Part shown: positions 1 through 10,952 of the stretch, piece by piece
How positions within the stretch are numbered: position 1 is the stretch's first letter
How the letters are laid out: each line of letters begins with the position of its first letter
Assembly: GCA_947359465.1 (NCBI GenBank)
Contig: OX375877.1
Coordinates: 53,267,944 to 53,331,943, forward strand
DNA: 64,000 bases
Source: Metellina segmentata
Lineage: Eukaryota; Arthropoda; Arachnida; Araneae; Tetragnathidae
Reading direction: 5' to 3'
Translations under genes and position numbers: made by a program
The notes under the pieces: generated by a model
The model's database searches: none
Told to the model about the DNA's origin: nothing
Seen by the model: only the letters and a program-made list of their open reading frames with translations

Positions 1-185
1 CTTCACTGCTAAAGGCAACACACGACAGTCATATGGTAGCAATTATACATTGCCTCTACCACGTACACGGAAATAAACTCGTGATCTGGATATAGCTCTC
101 ACGTAATTAAAAAACAATCAACTAGTGAAAATATATACTGCATTCAGCCAACGAAATTATAGCCAACGAACATATTTCGGCATTT

Positions 186-477
186 TCATTACCGTCAAAC
201 TGGACAAACACAACGGATTATAGGCGGCGGTACGGGATAAAAATCCGAAGGGAAAGATCCGATGGCAACACCACGTAATTTTGGACCACGGTTAGACGAT
301 GAGGTCAAACCTGAGCTGACACACCACTCTCCAAACTTCCACGCCACGCCAACGCGAGGACATTTGAGGCCACGACAGATTTAACGTGCATGATGTACAC
401 GACGCTTTGATTGGATTCGAACTCGCAACCCTCCGGTTGGTAATCCGTTACTCTTCCAACCGGGCTACCAGGGTCAT
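186..477 (-). repeat. tRNA-derived SINE, type A
   Basis: Read on the minus strand this starts with a pol III-like head (GGTTGGAAGAGTAACGG, then B-box-like GAGTTCGAATCC), followed by a body with TTTGGAGAGTGG and a tail with GTTGTGTT near the 3' end. The same order recurs at 24330, 55096 and 55978. It is a non-autonomous retroposon, diverged, with no gene inside. Length about 290 bp. Confidence 0.8.
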
Positions 478-832
478 CTAAATTGTAGAAAAAGAGAAAA
501 CGCACTGTAGTGAATGTAGTCACTACAAATATTAACGTACAATATTATTGTACAGATTAGCAATTTTCAAACAGCGTGTCGCAACAACACTAGCGTTCCT
601 TACGAATGGAGAAGCGGTTTAAATTGTTTAAGATTTATTTTATTTCAACGCGGTTTAGTTTTGAACTTTTGAGAGCTGAATAAAAATAATTTCAAGTGAT
701 ACCCGTATAAATAATTTTGAGTATTATATTTTTAATACAAAGTCTATGTCAATAAAGGTGGAATCTTATCTTATATCTTGTCTAGTCTTATATCAATAAA
801 GATGCAGTGTTCGTACATTGAATTCTTTAGAC

Positions 833-1255
833 CAGGGGTGACCAACCTGTGGCGCATGCGCCAAACTTGGCGCATTTGATGATTACAAGAGGCGCATTGC
901 ATCCTTGCACCTACACATTCTTTGTTTACAAGTGAACAAGCATTTTCATCCATGAAATTCATTAAAAGGAAAACAAGGTAACGAATGAATGATTCAAATT
1001 TTGAAAAATTCTCTGTTGCTCTCAGTAACAACTTTACACCAAACATTGAAAGACTAGCAAAATCCAAACAGGCTCAAAAGTCTTATTAATGGTAAGTAAT
1101 GTTTATGTGCTGCAATAGACATTGTTTTACGTACAATAGTTAAAGCATTTAAAAATGTAAATTATGTCTATAGACATATTTTTATTGAAAAAGTTATTAA
1201 GGATATGGCAGAAAAAAAAATTGGCGCATGGTATGTAAAAGGTTGGCTACCCCTG
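833..1255 (+). mobile_element. hAT-type MITE with exact 8-bp TSD
   Basis: Imperfect terminal inverted repeats start CAGGGGTGACCAACCT (left) and CAGGGGTAGCCAACCT (right end, reverse complement). They are flanked by the exact 8-bp duplication CTTTAGAC at 825-832 and 1256-1263. CAGGGG termini and 8-bp TSDs are hAT hallmarks. At 423 bp it cannot encode a full transposase, but it keeps a fossil of the transposase C-terminus. It is inserted in an H4 Helitron. Confidence 0.85.
916..1089 (+). pseudogene. hAT transposase C-terminal dimerisation fragment
   Basis: The plus-strand frame from 916 reads through SEQAFSSMKFIKRKTR, an in-frame TAA, then RMNDSNFEKFSVAL and NNFTPNIERLAKSKQAQKS before a TAA at 1087-1089. 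This pattern (EQ-x-FS-x-MK-x-IK...R-x-x-NDS-F...TPNIERL) resembles the conserved C-terminal dimerisation region of hAT transposases. Only this last exon-like piece survives between the MITE termini, so the element looks like an internal deletion derivative that kept the 3' part of the gene. The in-frame stop and the lack of the catalytic DDE region mean it is not functional. The hAT assignment agrees with the 8-bp TSD. The subfamily cannot be told. Confidence 0.6.
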
Positions 1256-1689
1256 CTTTAGACCCATATCAAGTTATTTATCCGTTGTAAGTCATTCTAA
1301 TGCAAAATCTTGTTACGCATTTGGTGTCTGTCTGATTGCTTGCCTGTCTGTACCATCTGTGACCCTGTTAAGTCCAAACGGTTGATACATTCTAATGAAA
1401 TATTGGTTGTTTTGGGTACTTAAATTAACTTACTGACTGAAATCAACAGCGTACGTTTGTCTATATTGCCGTTTCATGTCTGTTTTCTGTTTGTATGTTT
1501 GTGCAAATATCACATCAAAAATTATTTTAATAATCTCACAAATGTAAAACGTTTCATAAAGCATATTAAAACTTAAATAATGCATTAGTTAATTTTTTCT
1601 GTTCACATTTTAAAGCAAATTTTAATCTAAAAAGCTGAATACCCACACTTAAATCAGTCTTAATTTGCAGTGTTGGTATGGTAATTTTA

Positions 1690-1990
1690 ATTAAAGTCGT
1701 ACTAGAGCTGGCAATTGACGACTATCCGGGATCAATCCCCTAAGAGAAAGATTCGAGGACAACACCACGTAATTTTGAACCACGGTCGGATGACAAGGCA
1801 ACACCTGAGGTGACCCCCCACTCTCCAAACTTCCACACCAACCCAACGCGAGGACTTTCGGCCACGACAGATTTCAGGTGCACCAACCGCCTCTATACCA
1901 TACGCTTACAAACATCCATGCATTGACCCAGATTCGAACCAGGAAACTTCCGATCTAGAGGCTGACACCTCCAGACTGGTTGGTCGGCTT
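1690..1990 (-). repeat. tRNA-derived SINE, type B
   Basis: Minus strand: head GGTGTCAGCCTCTAGATCGG with B-box-like GGTTCGAATC, then the body shared with type A (TTTGGAGAGTGG, CCGTGGTTCAAAATTACG) and tail. Type B differs from type A only in its tRNA-like head and the first part of the body. It lies in inverted orientation to the copy at 2215. Confidence 0.8.
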
Positions 1991-2002
1991 ACATAACACT
2001 GG

Positions 2003-2190
2003 TGCAACAAAGCGAGCTATTGGCGACGATCAATCCTGATGGGAAAATTACGAGGTTGAACAACGTTTCAGATGACGAGGTCAATATCTGAGCTGGCATT
2101 CCACTTTCCGAAATTTCACACCTCGCTCACGTGAGGACATCTGAGGCAACAATAGATTTAACGTACATCAACCCCCACGTACAGGCGGGT
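2003..2190 (-). repeat. SINE 3' fragment (A/B body)
   Basis: Minus-strand body and tail of the A/B SINE (CACGTGAGCGAGGTGTGAAA, then GTCGCCAATAGC near the tail) without a recognisable tRNA head. It lies between the inverted SINEs at 1690 and 2215. Confidence 0.6.
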
Positions 2191-2214
2191 AAGAGGTTTC
2201 CCTTAGTAAACGAT

Positions 2215-2506
2215 TTAACTCCTTAAGTGGTTAAGGTGTTAGCCTCTAGATCGGAAGGTTTCTGGTTCGAATCCGGGTCCGGGCATGGCTGTTTGTAAGC
2301 GTATGGCTTAGAGGCGGCTGGTGCACCTGAAATCTGTCGTGGTCGAAAGTCCTCACGTTGGGTTGGAGTGGAAGTTTGGAGAGTGGGGAGCCTTCTCAGG
2401 TGTTGCCTTGTCGTCTGACCGTGGTTCAAAATTACGAGGTGTGTCCTCGGTTCTTTTCTATAATGGAATGATCCCGGACCGTCGTCAATAGCCCGTTGTG
2501 TTACAT
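2215..2506 (+). repeat. tRNA-derived SINE, type B
   Basis: Well-preserved copy: TGGTTAAGGTGTTAGCC (A-box region), GGTTCGAATCCGGG (B box), then the shared body and GTCGTCAATAGCCCGTTG near the 3' end. A 97-codon frame on the opposite strand is incidental. Confidence 0.85.
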
Positions 2507-2715
2507 TTCTTTCCATTATTACTTGATTTTATTGAAAGTTGCCCTTGATAGGAATGTTGAACCATTATTATTACGGAACACTGCCGCCCAGAAAGCGCGA
2601 GCGTCGAAGAAACAAAACAAAATGACACAGTATTTTAAAATTTGAATATGTATGTACGTTTAGGGCGTGTAAGTTCATGTAACAATATATACTATACTGT
2701 ACGTAATGTAAATTG
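2507..2715. other. No gene or repeat recognised
   Basis: AT-rich spacer between the SINE cluster and the H3 Helitron. A 61-codon minus-strand frame here shows no recognisable motif. Confidence 0.4.
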
Positions 2716-2725
2716 TAACTATATA

Positions 2726-4118
2726 CACTCATTGCCATAAAAAATTTGTGCGCCAAGAAATAATTGAGGAATCGTTACGAAACTTGGCATGAAGGTACAT
2801 GTCGGCCAGATATGCAAATGATTAGAAATGCAGCGTGATTGCGCATTGCATAATGCCACTAGAGGGCGTTGAACTTCGTTCTCCTTGGAGTATAAAACAG
2901 GTAAGCAGAGCTTGTTTGCGTGTACTTAATCTTTTTCAAAGGAAACGCCATCGAAGACAATATGAGCAACTGTCAGAGTTCGAAAGGGGAAGAATCATCG
3001 GGATGATGGAAGCTGGGTGGTCAGCTCGTCGAGTAGCTCGTCAAGTAGGCCGTTCTGATTTTACTGTGAGGAGGTGTTGGGATCAATGGACAGAAGAGAC
3101 GTCATTTACACGGCGACCAGGCGCAGGACGCCCTCGATAGACCAGTCGTCGAGAAGACCGTCACATCATACGAAACGCAAGCGTAGAGCCAACTGCCTCA
3201 TTGGCCGCTATCCAGACACAGCAAGCACCTTCACTACTGACCCCTGTGTCCACCCGTACCATTGCAAGGCGCCTGGATGAAGGACATCTGGTATCGCGGC
3301 TCCCATTACGTGTGCTGCCAATGACACCCACCCACCGACGCCTCCGTTTGGAGTGGTGTCGCGTACAACGGTATTGGACTGCAACGAAATGGAACCAGGT
3401 CGTCTTCAGCGACGAATCTAGATTTAATTTGAGCAGTGATGACAATCGTGTTCGTGTGTGGAGGCCCCGTGGTGAACGCCTCAATCCTGCCTTCGCTTTA
3501 CAGCGACACACTGCTCCCACAGCTGGTGTGATGGTATGGGGTGCCATTGCTTACATTCATTACACGGTCACCTCTAATATTGATCCATGGCACAATGAGA
3601 GCCCAGCGGTATGTCCATGACATCCTTCAGCCACATGTGATGCCACTCATGGCAGGGCTCCCAAGAGCCATTTTTCAACAAGACAATGCTCGGCCACACA
3701 CAGCAAGGATGTCACAAGACTGCCTCCGCCACATTACCACACTTCCCTGGCCTGCTCGACCACCAGACTTGTCACCAATCGAGCATATCTGGGATCATTT
3801 GGGACGGCAAGTTGGACACTATACGAGTTTGGTCGAACTAGAGGCGTGTTTACAGCAACTGTGGAACGAGATGTCTCTTTACATCATACCGAACGTGTAT
3901 GCCGCAATGCCCGCTCGTATCACATCGTGCATTCGCGCTAGAGGGGGTCCAACAGAGTACTAAAACTTCCGTTCATTTGTACTTTTTTCTGCAATAAATG
4001 ATCTTTTTTCTTTGATTTTCTAATCACTTACTTACGTCAAAGTAGTACTTACATGTGTAAAATTTTGTTTCATTTTGACGTCTTTTTCATGGTGCGCAAA
4101 TTTTTATGGCAATGAGTG
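2726..4118 (+). mobile_element. Tc1-like DNA transposon, 1393 bp, TA target
   Basis: Both ends start CACTCATTGCCATAAAAA in inverted orientation (TIR about 28 bp with few mismatches) and are flanked by TA at 2724-2725 and 4119-4120. Length and layout are normal for a full-length Tc1 element, with one transposase gene between the TIRs. The gene is broken, so this copy can only move if transposase comes from elsewhere. Confidence 0.93.
2835..3963 (+). pseudogene. Tc1-like transposase, one nonsense codon and one frameshift
   Basis: Cut-and-paste transposase of the IS630-Tc1-mariner superfamily, which would act in the nucleus on the TIRs at 2726 and 4118. The N-terminal part has the paired-type HTH (LSEFERGRIIGMMEAGWSAR, then RQVGRSDFTVRRCWDQW) and a GRPR-like hook. 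The frame stops at TAG 3138-3140 and reopens in the same frame, with the first catalytic Asp in VVFSDESRFNL and the block VRVWRPRGERL. Near 3550-3565 the frame shifts. The second Asp (FQQDNARPHTA) and the Glu (LSPIEHIWD) are in the +1-phase frame that ends at 3963. I count 32 residues between the last two catalytic residues, near the Tc1-typical 34. The breaks make it a pseudogene. The start codon is uncertain. Confidence 0.92.
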
Positions 4119-4589
4119 TATATAGTTCTCTTACGTGGCACGCAAAAAAGACGTTATTTGTTATAGCGTTTGGAAACACTGTACGATTGTTTGTTTACCA
4201 CGAAGCCTCGCGCCTCAATTGAATTTATAGCATTATCGGATAAAATTTTATTGAAAAGAATTAATTATTGGAACAGTTGCAGCATACAAACGACATGCTA
4301 GGTATTCGATCTCCAAAGCAGCACTCACATTTAGAGTCAACATTTGCTCCAAGTTTTCATTTGAATTCTAAATTGTTCGAGTTCTGATTCCAGAAGTGCT
4401 GTATAATTTTTCTGTAGCACAACACATTTATGTTTGAAAAATATTTTTTTGGAATATATGTTTTGTGAACAATGCATTGACGTAGCTTTGATGCGAGTAA
4501 AACGAGCAAGTTCGCACTGCGAACCAATGAGGATTGCAAAGCAATTCTCCTGGGGTTGGCGAGCGTCAGCGAGCATGGGGCGATCCTCG

Positions 4590-5477
4590 TGGTATTGTTT
4601 GTTTCTGTAAAATAAAATACATGTATGTGCAGTGTATTTCCATTTCGTAAACATACATTTTTTATCATTCGTTCAAATGCAATGAATAAGGCTGCTTGAG
4701 GTTTTTATGTTGTCCGTGTATTAAATTATCTGTCAAGGTCCCAGTCCCGACCCTGACGGTTAATCGATGTATCAATGTAATGTCTTCGCATACCGTCTGG
4801 TTTATTTTCTCTGAAAATCGCTCTCACCGCTTGCGTATCGAAACAACATCGAGAAATATTCAAGAGGAAACGAAAACGAAAACACAGCTGCGAATATTTC
4901 CCCTTTTAATCAAGTGTGGTCTCACGGCCTGTGAGACGAAAAACGGAAACGCAACCACAGTCTGTGTTTTTGAGCGTCCCTATTCCCAGTGGCGAAGTTT
5001 CCATCCCGTCAGTCACGTGTGAAACATGCGAAGAACTTGAGATTTTGGGTGTCTTGACTTTGACCCTCAGAGAAATCGCAATGTTTGTTCGCTTTAAGGT
5101 CGTTCAGATGCCCGTACCCCGAGTCATTTTCAGCGCCGGGAAATGTTCTTACTCTCTTATCTGTTAAATAAAAGAGTATTTTATAGAAATAATCTGTCTC
5201 AATTTGGTGTAGGTTCTCAGCCGCGACAGACCGGGGCTGGCAGGCCCGCGGGTCGTATGCAATCCCGCCTAGCATCACACAAAGTCACCAAAAAATTTAT
5301 AAATAAAGGTGAAACGTAAAAAACACTTCTGTGCCAAACCACAACATAAAATCAAACAAAATATGTCAATCAAAAGTAAACAGTTTTGTATGTCAACTAG
5401 TTTACCCGCACATCTGTGCTCAACTTTCGCAATTGCTTGTATCCATTGATTCCACTTTTCAAACCTCATTCAAATCC
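4590..5477. other. CpG-richer unique stretch, no gene recognised
   Basis: From about 4700 to 5160 the sequence is clearly richer in G+C and CpG than its surroundings. It carries overlapping frames (4696-5022 and 4916-5167, plus) without recognisable motifs; an AATAAA sits at the end of the second. It could be an old promoter, a 5' exon or a decayed element. At 5215-5275 the block GGCAGGCCCGCGGGTCGTAT resembles termini of some hAT elements, but no partner end or TSD was found. Confidence 0.3.
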
Positions 5478-5800
<323 letters not shown>

Positions 5801-5841
5801 TTAATACATGCATCGAGATGGGCATTTCATAATTTCAAATG

Positions 5842-6222
5842 AGCCGCGATAGCTCAGTCAGTAGAGCGTCGGGCTCGCATCGGAAGGGTTGTGGGTTCTG
5901 TCCTCTACGGAGCATGCAATTCTGATGGTTGCGAGATCGGCGCTTGGACCTGGCTAAAGACCGTCGTGTTCGCGAATGGTGGCTGGGGCACGTTAAATAG
6001 GTCGTGGTCACAAAGTCCCCCCATGTTCCCATACCAAATCAATACCTCTGGGGGTACCTGATCAGGGGGTTATCGGCCTCTGTATGGGATCTAAATTACG
6101 ATATGTGTGAGTGAATGGATGTGTGAAAGGGACCTTCCTGTAAAACGGATGTGTCATGTATGAAGAAGTTCAACCCTCCGGGGCAATGGCACCCCCAATT
6201 GGGCCATATATGGCCCGCACAA
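5842..6222 (+). repeat. tRNA-derived SINE, type E
   Basis: Starts GCCGCGATAGCTCAGTCAGT (tRNA-like A-box region) with a decayed B box (GGGTTCTGTCC). The body contains GGTACCTGATCAGGGGG and a tail containing GGGCCATATATGGCCCGC. Type C SINEs also carry a GGCCAAATATGGCC block near their 3' end, which suggests related 3' parts. Confidence 0.65.
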
Positions 6223-6393
6223 CAACATAACTACAAATAGGATAAAGTTATCCGTAAATATATAACAGCATTTTGTGTTTTACTGGTGTTAATTATTATT
6301 CCAAATTGTGAGGCATGGCACAAAAGCTCGCATCTAATTGTATCACCACAATTAGACTATGATCGCTTGTTTATTTTCATCATATTCTCTTGC

Positions 6394-6552
6394 TCAAATA
6401 GGATTCGGAATTTTTACCTTGACGCTTAACCCTACTTTCGCAAATCTTTTCTGCGGTATCTTCCAGATTTCTCTCATTGCTTTTCTGTAATCGAACTGCT
6501 TAAGAATTTCTATTTGAGTGGAGAGCTCTTCCGTGTAGCTTAGTGCAGGAAC
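6394..6552 (-). other. Short open frame, possible old coding fragment
   Basis: A 52-codon minus-strand frame between two stops reads like real protein (EELSTQIEILKQ, then FDYRKAMREIWKIPQKRF). It has no clear start, no recognised domain and no obvious splice signals except a possible GTAAAA donor after GLSVK. It abuts an H1 Helitron fragment. It may be a transposon or gene relic, or chance. Confidence 0.22.
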
Positions 6553-6565
6553 TTATATCATGCAC

Positions 6566-6782
6566 AGGCTGAATTACCTAGCGTTACTCGTTTTCAAATA
6601 CAGAACCGCGACATTTCTCTGTGTTAACTCATACTCAAACCCTGTAGAACGTGTTTCCTTTTCCATCTCCAATTATTGCAGGAAAAAAAAAACTTTAGAT
6701 TATAAAATTGGGGCTTCGAGGGGCAGTTTTAGGACTATCTGTGTGCCAATTTTCATGGCTACAGATTGGTCTGAAAATAGGT
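6566..6782 (-). mobile_element. Helitron group H1, 3' fragment
   Basis: Minus strand matches the H1 copies at 7713 and 62139: AATCTGTAGCCATGAAAATT, then GGCACACAGATAGTCC and the 3' block GAGTAACGCTAGGTAATTCA. The terminal CTAGT is decayed. The 5' part is missing where the H2 piece begins. Confidence 0.65.
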
Positions 6783-7416
6783 TAGAATAATTTTTATTGT
6801 TTTCTTTGGAATGGCAACAGTGTAAAAGACCACCGATTCTAAATTTATTTTTCCGCTTTCGTTTGATTTTGCGAGGAACAATTTGTCAGCAGACCAAAAA
6901 CAAAGAAAGTTTTAACTAGTTATGTAGTTATTTTTTCTATCTCCTAGATCGTAAAATATAGAGTAAAAATTTTAATGGATTTGAAATCTGCGCGAAATTT
7001 TACACCAGATAGATACCTTATAATTTAATTTTCTTTTAATAAATAATTTTTTCAATTAAATATTTATATTTTCGCAAGAGATTGTGACGTCACGCCGATT
7101 GGATCTCTTCACAATTCGAATTTCGCCGCATTTGACAATGAACGTTGTCCGTGGTGTTCGTTTGCGAAGCAACTCCGTGATGGCTGTTATCCAACAGGCA
7201 ACGAATTCCCATTTTGTTTGCAAAGCAAACCAACACCACGGGTAACTCCGTTATGTTGTCATCCAATAGGCTATGAATTTCGCAAACCAAATGGGAATTC
7301 CTTTTTAATATAGAAAGATTTATTAGTTTTTTTTTCTCCCTTGAATCACACACACAACGTTTTCGACTTTTTTGGAATTGTCACGATCAACGCCGTGCTG
7401 GTCACGTAGTGTCTAG
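6783..7416 (+). mobile_element. Helitron group H2, 3' part
   Basis: Matches other H2 copies from GAATGGCAACAGT on: ATTTGAAATCTGCG blocks and AGAGATTGTGACGTCACG. It ends in the terminal hairpin CTGGTCAC-GTA-GTGTCTAG (7398-7416) followed by T. Internal hairpin-like units (TTTGCGAAGCAA, GTTTGCAAAGCAAAC) are present. No ORF of Helitron type. Confidence 0.7.
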
Positions 7417-7712
7417 TCTGTGCTATAGAGGAGATTTTGTTCCAAATGACCCCATTTCGCTATATCTGTTGGATTACACACTGTCGGAAGTACAAAAATT
7501 GGATTTGGGGATTTTAAGAATTATGTTATACGTTTTCAGAAAATTTAGGACTTATTTATTGCTGAATACCTTCAGGGAGAGTGTAATTAGAGGCTAGGGA
7601 GCCTAAAGATTCATTCGAAAGTATTGGTTTCTGATTTTTAACCCTCTGAGGTGTTTCGTTCTCACGCACTGATGAAACCTTACAACCTGCAGTCTAGAAA
7701 GGTTTCAAATGA
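7417..7712. other. No gene or repeat recognised
   Basis: AT-rich spacer between two Helitrons. A 62-codon plus frame shows no motif. Confidence 0.4.
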
Positions 7713-8071
7713 TCTATCCATATATTAAAAAGGATGTGCATTCGTGCGTGTATTCTCTATACAAATCTACTCCGTTTGAACAATCCACACCAAATTTGGT
7801 ACACTTATACTTTAGAACACTGCGAAAAAAATAGGCTATATCTTTCCTGTCTTCAAACCAATCTGTAGCCATGAAAATCTACAGAAATTGGCACACAGGT
7901 AGTCCTAAAAGTACCCCTTGAAGCCCCAATTTTAAAATCTAAGGTTTGTTTTCCTGCACTAAATGGACATAGATAAGGAAACACGTTCTACAGGGTTTGT
8001 GTATTTGAGTTATATCACGGAAATGTCTCGGTTATATATGAAACCCGAGCAACGCCGGTTTATTCAGCTAG
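7713..8071 (+). mobile_element. Helitron group H1, complete 359 bp
   Basis: Starts TCTATCCATATATTAAAAAG after an A and ends GCAACGCCGGTTTATTCAG-CTAG before a T, the A^TC...CTAG^T arrangement of Helitrons without target duplication. The interior matches 62139-62454. Far too short for RepHel. Confidence 0.8.
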
Positions 8072-8351
8072 TTTTACCATAGAGAAATTGCTAGTAGAAT
8101 TTTTCTAGAGGTTGGAAGGATACATGGATTATTTCTCAATAGATGTGGTTATTAGTGACTAAGAGTGTATTGTGAGTTAAAAGCAACAAGCCACTACCCG
8201 GAAAATCTCTTGACGCTTAGAGAGTTAAAATAATTTTTAACAAACTAAACAGGATTACAAACCTGTGAACCTCCAAGAAAAAAAGTCATCCGGGAGACAA
8301 TTACCACATAAAATTCAAGGCACTAGTCAAAAATGAAAATGCCTTAAAACA
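8072..8351. other. No feature recognised
   Basis: Unremarkable AT-rich DNA between the H1 Helitron and the TIR element. Confidence 0.4.
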
Positions 8352-8359
8352 GCCGAATT

Positions 8360-9319
8360 GGTACAGCTACACTCTACGTTTATGAGCGGTGGCAACGGCC
8401 TTGGCGATTTCTTTTGGCGCTCTTCTAAAATCGCCAAGGAATGAATTATTTCAAACTCTTTTTCTTTCACAAATATTTTTCTTTTTACAACACAAAATCA
8501 AAACCTCAAAACACATTTGAGAACGTTTTAAAAAATATGTATTTTAAAAAATGTCACAAAAATTAAAACACATAAACTAAAATGTTTTTCACAAAATAAG
8601 TTCTTTTTACAATGGAAAATGAAAGCTTCAAAACACATTTGAGAACGTTTTAAACAATATATTTTTAGAAACGGCCTTAAAAATTTCAATATGTTTTAAA
8701 AGAAATTTTTGTACATTTTTACAAACGTGCCTTCCAGCAGAAAAACTAAGCTGAGAATGTAGGGTAAGAATACCCTGAAATTTATCAATTACACTAAATA
8801 CAGTGGGCATGTTGAAAAAGAAAAGTATTTATTAAAGAAAAAAAGCAAGAAAAAAAATAATACAACCTGAATAACGAAAGAACTCTTGCAGGGGGAAAAT
8901 AATCAAAACAAAAATGGCAAAAAACAAAACTCTTAATCGTTTCGTGAAAAATATTATAACAAAATGAAAAAACCACAACTGTAGAAATACAAATAAATGG
9001 ACCAATGGTATCACAGAAAAAAATTTAAAAGGAACAATGCAATCATGGGATGTTTTAAAATAAAAATAACCAATGGGAGCAAAGAAAAAATTTCAAACGA
9101 ACCAATGAAATCATACGACTTTGGACGGATTTTGGAAGAACTTTCTAGAATATTCAAAATGAAAATTGAAAGTTTCCGTGTGCCGAGGTTGCAATGAAAA
9201 CCACAATAATCGCAAAGACAGATGAGTTGCCTTAATTTATCGTAACTCGCTACTAAAAGTGCTTTAACAAAATAGCCAAGGCGTTGCCACCGCTAATAAA
9301 CGTAGAGTGTAGCTGTACC
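8360..9319. mobile_element. 960-bp TIR DNA transposon, 8-bp TSD, family unknown
   Basis: Ends are long inverted repeats: GGTACAGCTACACTCTACGT at the left and the same sequence in reverse complement at the right, extending about 45-48 bp through TTAGCGGTGGCAAC with few mismatches. Flanks are the exact duplication GCCGAATT (8352-8359 and 9320-9327). The interior is AT-rich and holds two copies of a block around AAAACACATTTGAGAACG. No transposase-like frame. TIR sequence does not start CAG, so hAT is not certain. Confidence 0.85.
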
Positions 9320-9537
9320 GCCGAATTGGTGACAATTGAGACAAATCGGTTTTTGTGAGACCAATTCATAACAGAAAAAGTAACACTGCTCACTACTACT
9401 ATTTTATGCTTGGCGACAGTGTGTTAGAACTAGAGAAACATTTAGAAGCATCTTACAACTAAATGGCGCTCACTATAGGCAATGAGGATTTAACCTTTTG
9501 ACTTCGGCTATTGATATAATTGGCGCAATTCTTAAAA

Positions 9538-9700
9538 CTTTCAAGGTACAGCTGATGTACCGGCCGTATTCTAACTTCTTTCTTTGTCGATTCTTATAAC
9601 TTTCAAGGTACAACTGCTACAACTGCTGAACTGGTCGTAGTCGAAATTCTTTTTTTGGCGCGATCAAGGTACAACTGCTGTACCGGCTGTAGTGTAAATG
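9538..9700. repeat. Short tandem repeat, three degenerate units
   Basis: Three spaced copies of a unit around CAAGGTACAACTGCTGTACC followed by GGC(T/C)GTA, with TTTCTTTG-like spacers. GGTACA..TGTACC makes each unit partly palindromic and resembles the terminus (GGTACAGC) of the neighbouring TIR element. Confidence 0.55.
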
Positions 9701-10952
9701 TTAACTTTCTTCTTGAGTGCTTCAGTGGTATACTTGCAGGTTTTGCTTAAAAATTAGTCCCAAACAAGGTTTTACGACAGTCTACCAACCACTAATTCCG
9801 ATATTTTCCATTCCATAGCTTGGCTCCAAAACTTCGAAACTGGCGTCACTTAAAAACGTTCTTCTCTAAGAAAAACCTTGAAAATATGTCATCCGTCCGC
9901 AATACCACACAAAAAAAGTGATTATTCCAATAGACTTCCGAAAAGTCTGGAAAATTTGACAGGTATGTGTGACAATGTATAAAATTACTTTTAATATATT
10001 TTAACTAAATCATTTTATTTTTATGGTCTAGTTAGAGCACGCGAGATCGAATAGACCCTGATTTCATTGAGAGACATTTTCAGACTTACAAAATCTCTTT
10101 ATCGACTCCAATACAGGAAAACGGGGCTCTGGACAAGCAGGAGCGTCCGTGAAAAGAGGATAATTCTTTTCACCTCGAACAAACTTCATCGGCCTTAAAT
10201 GACCTCTTAAAAATTTTATTTAAACAACTAGAAAAACGAAAACTTTTGGTTTTCGCAATGAATTAAGTATTTAGTGTAAAATTTGGAATTGTTAATCGTA
10301 TAAATTTGCTTATTTGTTTGATATAAGGTTAAATATGAATCATACCAGCCCTTTAATAGAATTACAAATGTAAAAAGTAAGTATAAGGAAACAGGATACG
10401 AATACTAGCTTACTTAACAATCACCCTGTAGTTGTCATTCTACGATGCAGAAACTGGTTCTAAACTGTCACCAGTTCTAGGTAAAGGACAATTTGATTTT
10501 CTTACTATAATCTTCATTCCACTGGAGTAATAGGGCAATTTTGTCTCGACGAGGTATATCGTCTTTTGAAAAACTTGCCAGATCTTGGACGAGATATCTC
10601 GTAGAAATCATTTGGAGGGTTAATATCCTCAAGTTAACAATGCACCCACATTTATCGAGCTGTCACTTTTTCACATTAATCCCTTACTTAAAATTTATAG
10701 CCAAGTGATCACATAAAAAGAAACAATTGTTATATAATTTGTTTTAATATGTTACGCCTATTTTTCACATGGAATAAACAAATTCGTTTTAATAAAATGA
10801 CCCAAATAACAATTATCTACAGCTTTTGTAATTGGTAAAATCGATGTTCTTTGATAGATATAGTTTCTTTGATATTTTCGAGACGCACATGAAAATATCC
10901 GAGTACTCAACTGATGCGAAGCTTCTGATATTATTAGTCCGTGTTACTTTGA
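9701..10952. other. No gene recognised
   Basis: About 1.25 kb of AT-rich DNA. The only local structure noted is a GACGAGATATCTCGT-like palindrome near 10590, which partly recurs near 19540. Confidence 0.4.

Larger units (their letters stand above)
786..1640 (+). mobile_element. Helitron group H4, 5' portion, interrupted by a hAT MITE
   Basis: The 54 bp before the MITE at 833 and the sequence after it (1256 on) together match the 5' part of the H4 Helitrons at 32517 and 37160: a TCTTATATCAATAAAGATG start, the 'GACCCAT..CAAGT..TATCCG' block, the 'TTTGGTGTCTGTCTG' block and later 'ATCACAT'. The 3' end is lost around 1600-1690. No Rep/helicase ORF. Confidence 0.55.
2716..4589 (+). mobile_element. 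Helitron group H3, interrupted by Tc1 near its 5' end
   Basis: Sequence after the Tc1 element (TTCTCTTACGTGGCACGCAA onward) matches the H3 Helitrons at 32933 and 33600 to the 3' region: GTTCGCACTGCGAACC, GGATTGCAAAGCAATTC, GGCGAGCGTCAGCGAGC, then a decayed terminus (CTCGT instead of CTAGT). The few bases AACTATATA left of the Tc1 element correspond to the H3 5' end. Tc1 therefore landed about 10 bp inside the Helitron. No Helitron ORF. Confidence 0.7.

Noticed and set aside
2223..2516. 97-codon minus-strand frame
   Set aside because: Antisense of a well-preserved SINE.
5842..5920. tRNA gene (GCTCAGTCAGTAGAG)
   Set aside because: The A-box region looks good, but the B box is decayed, no acceptor stem closes, and a SINE body follows.
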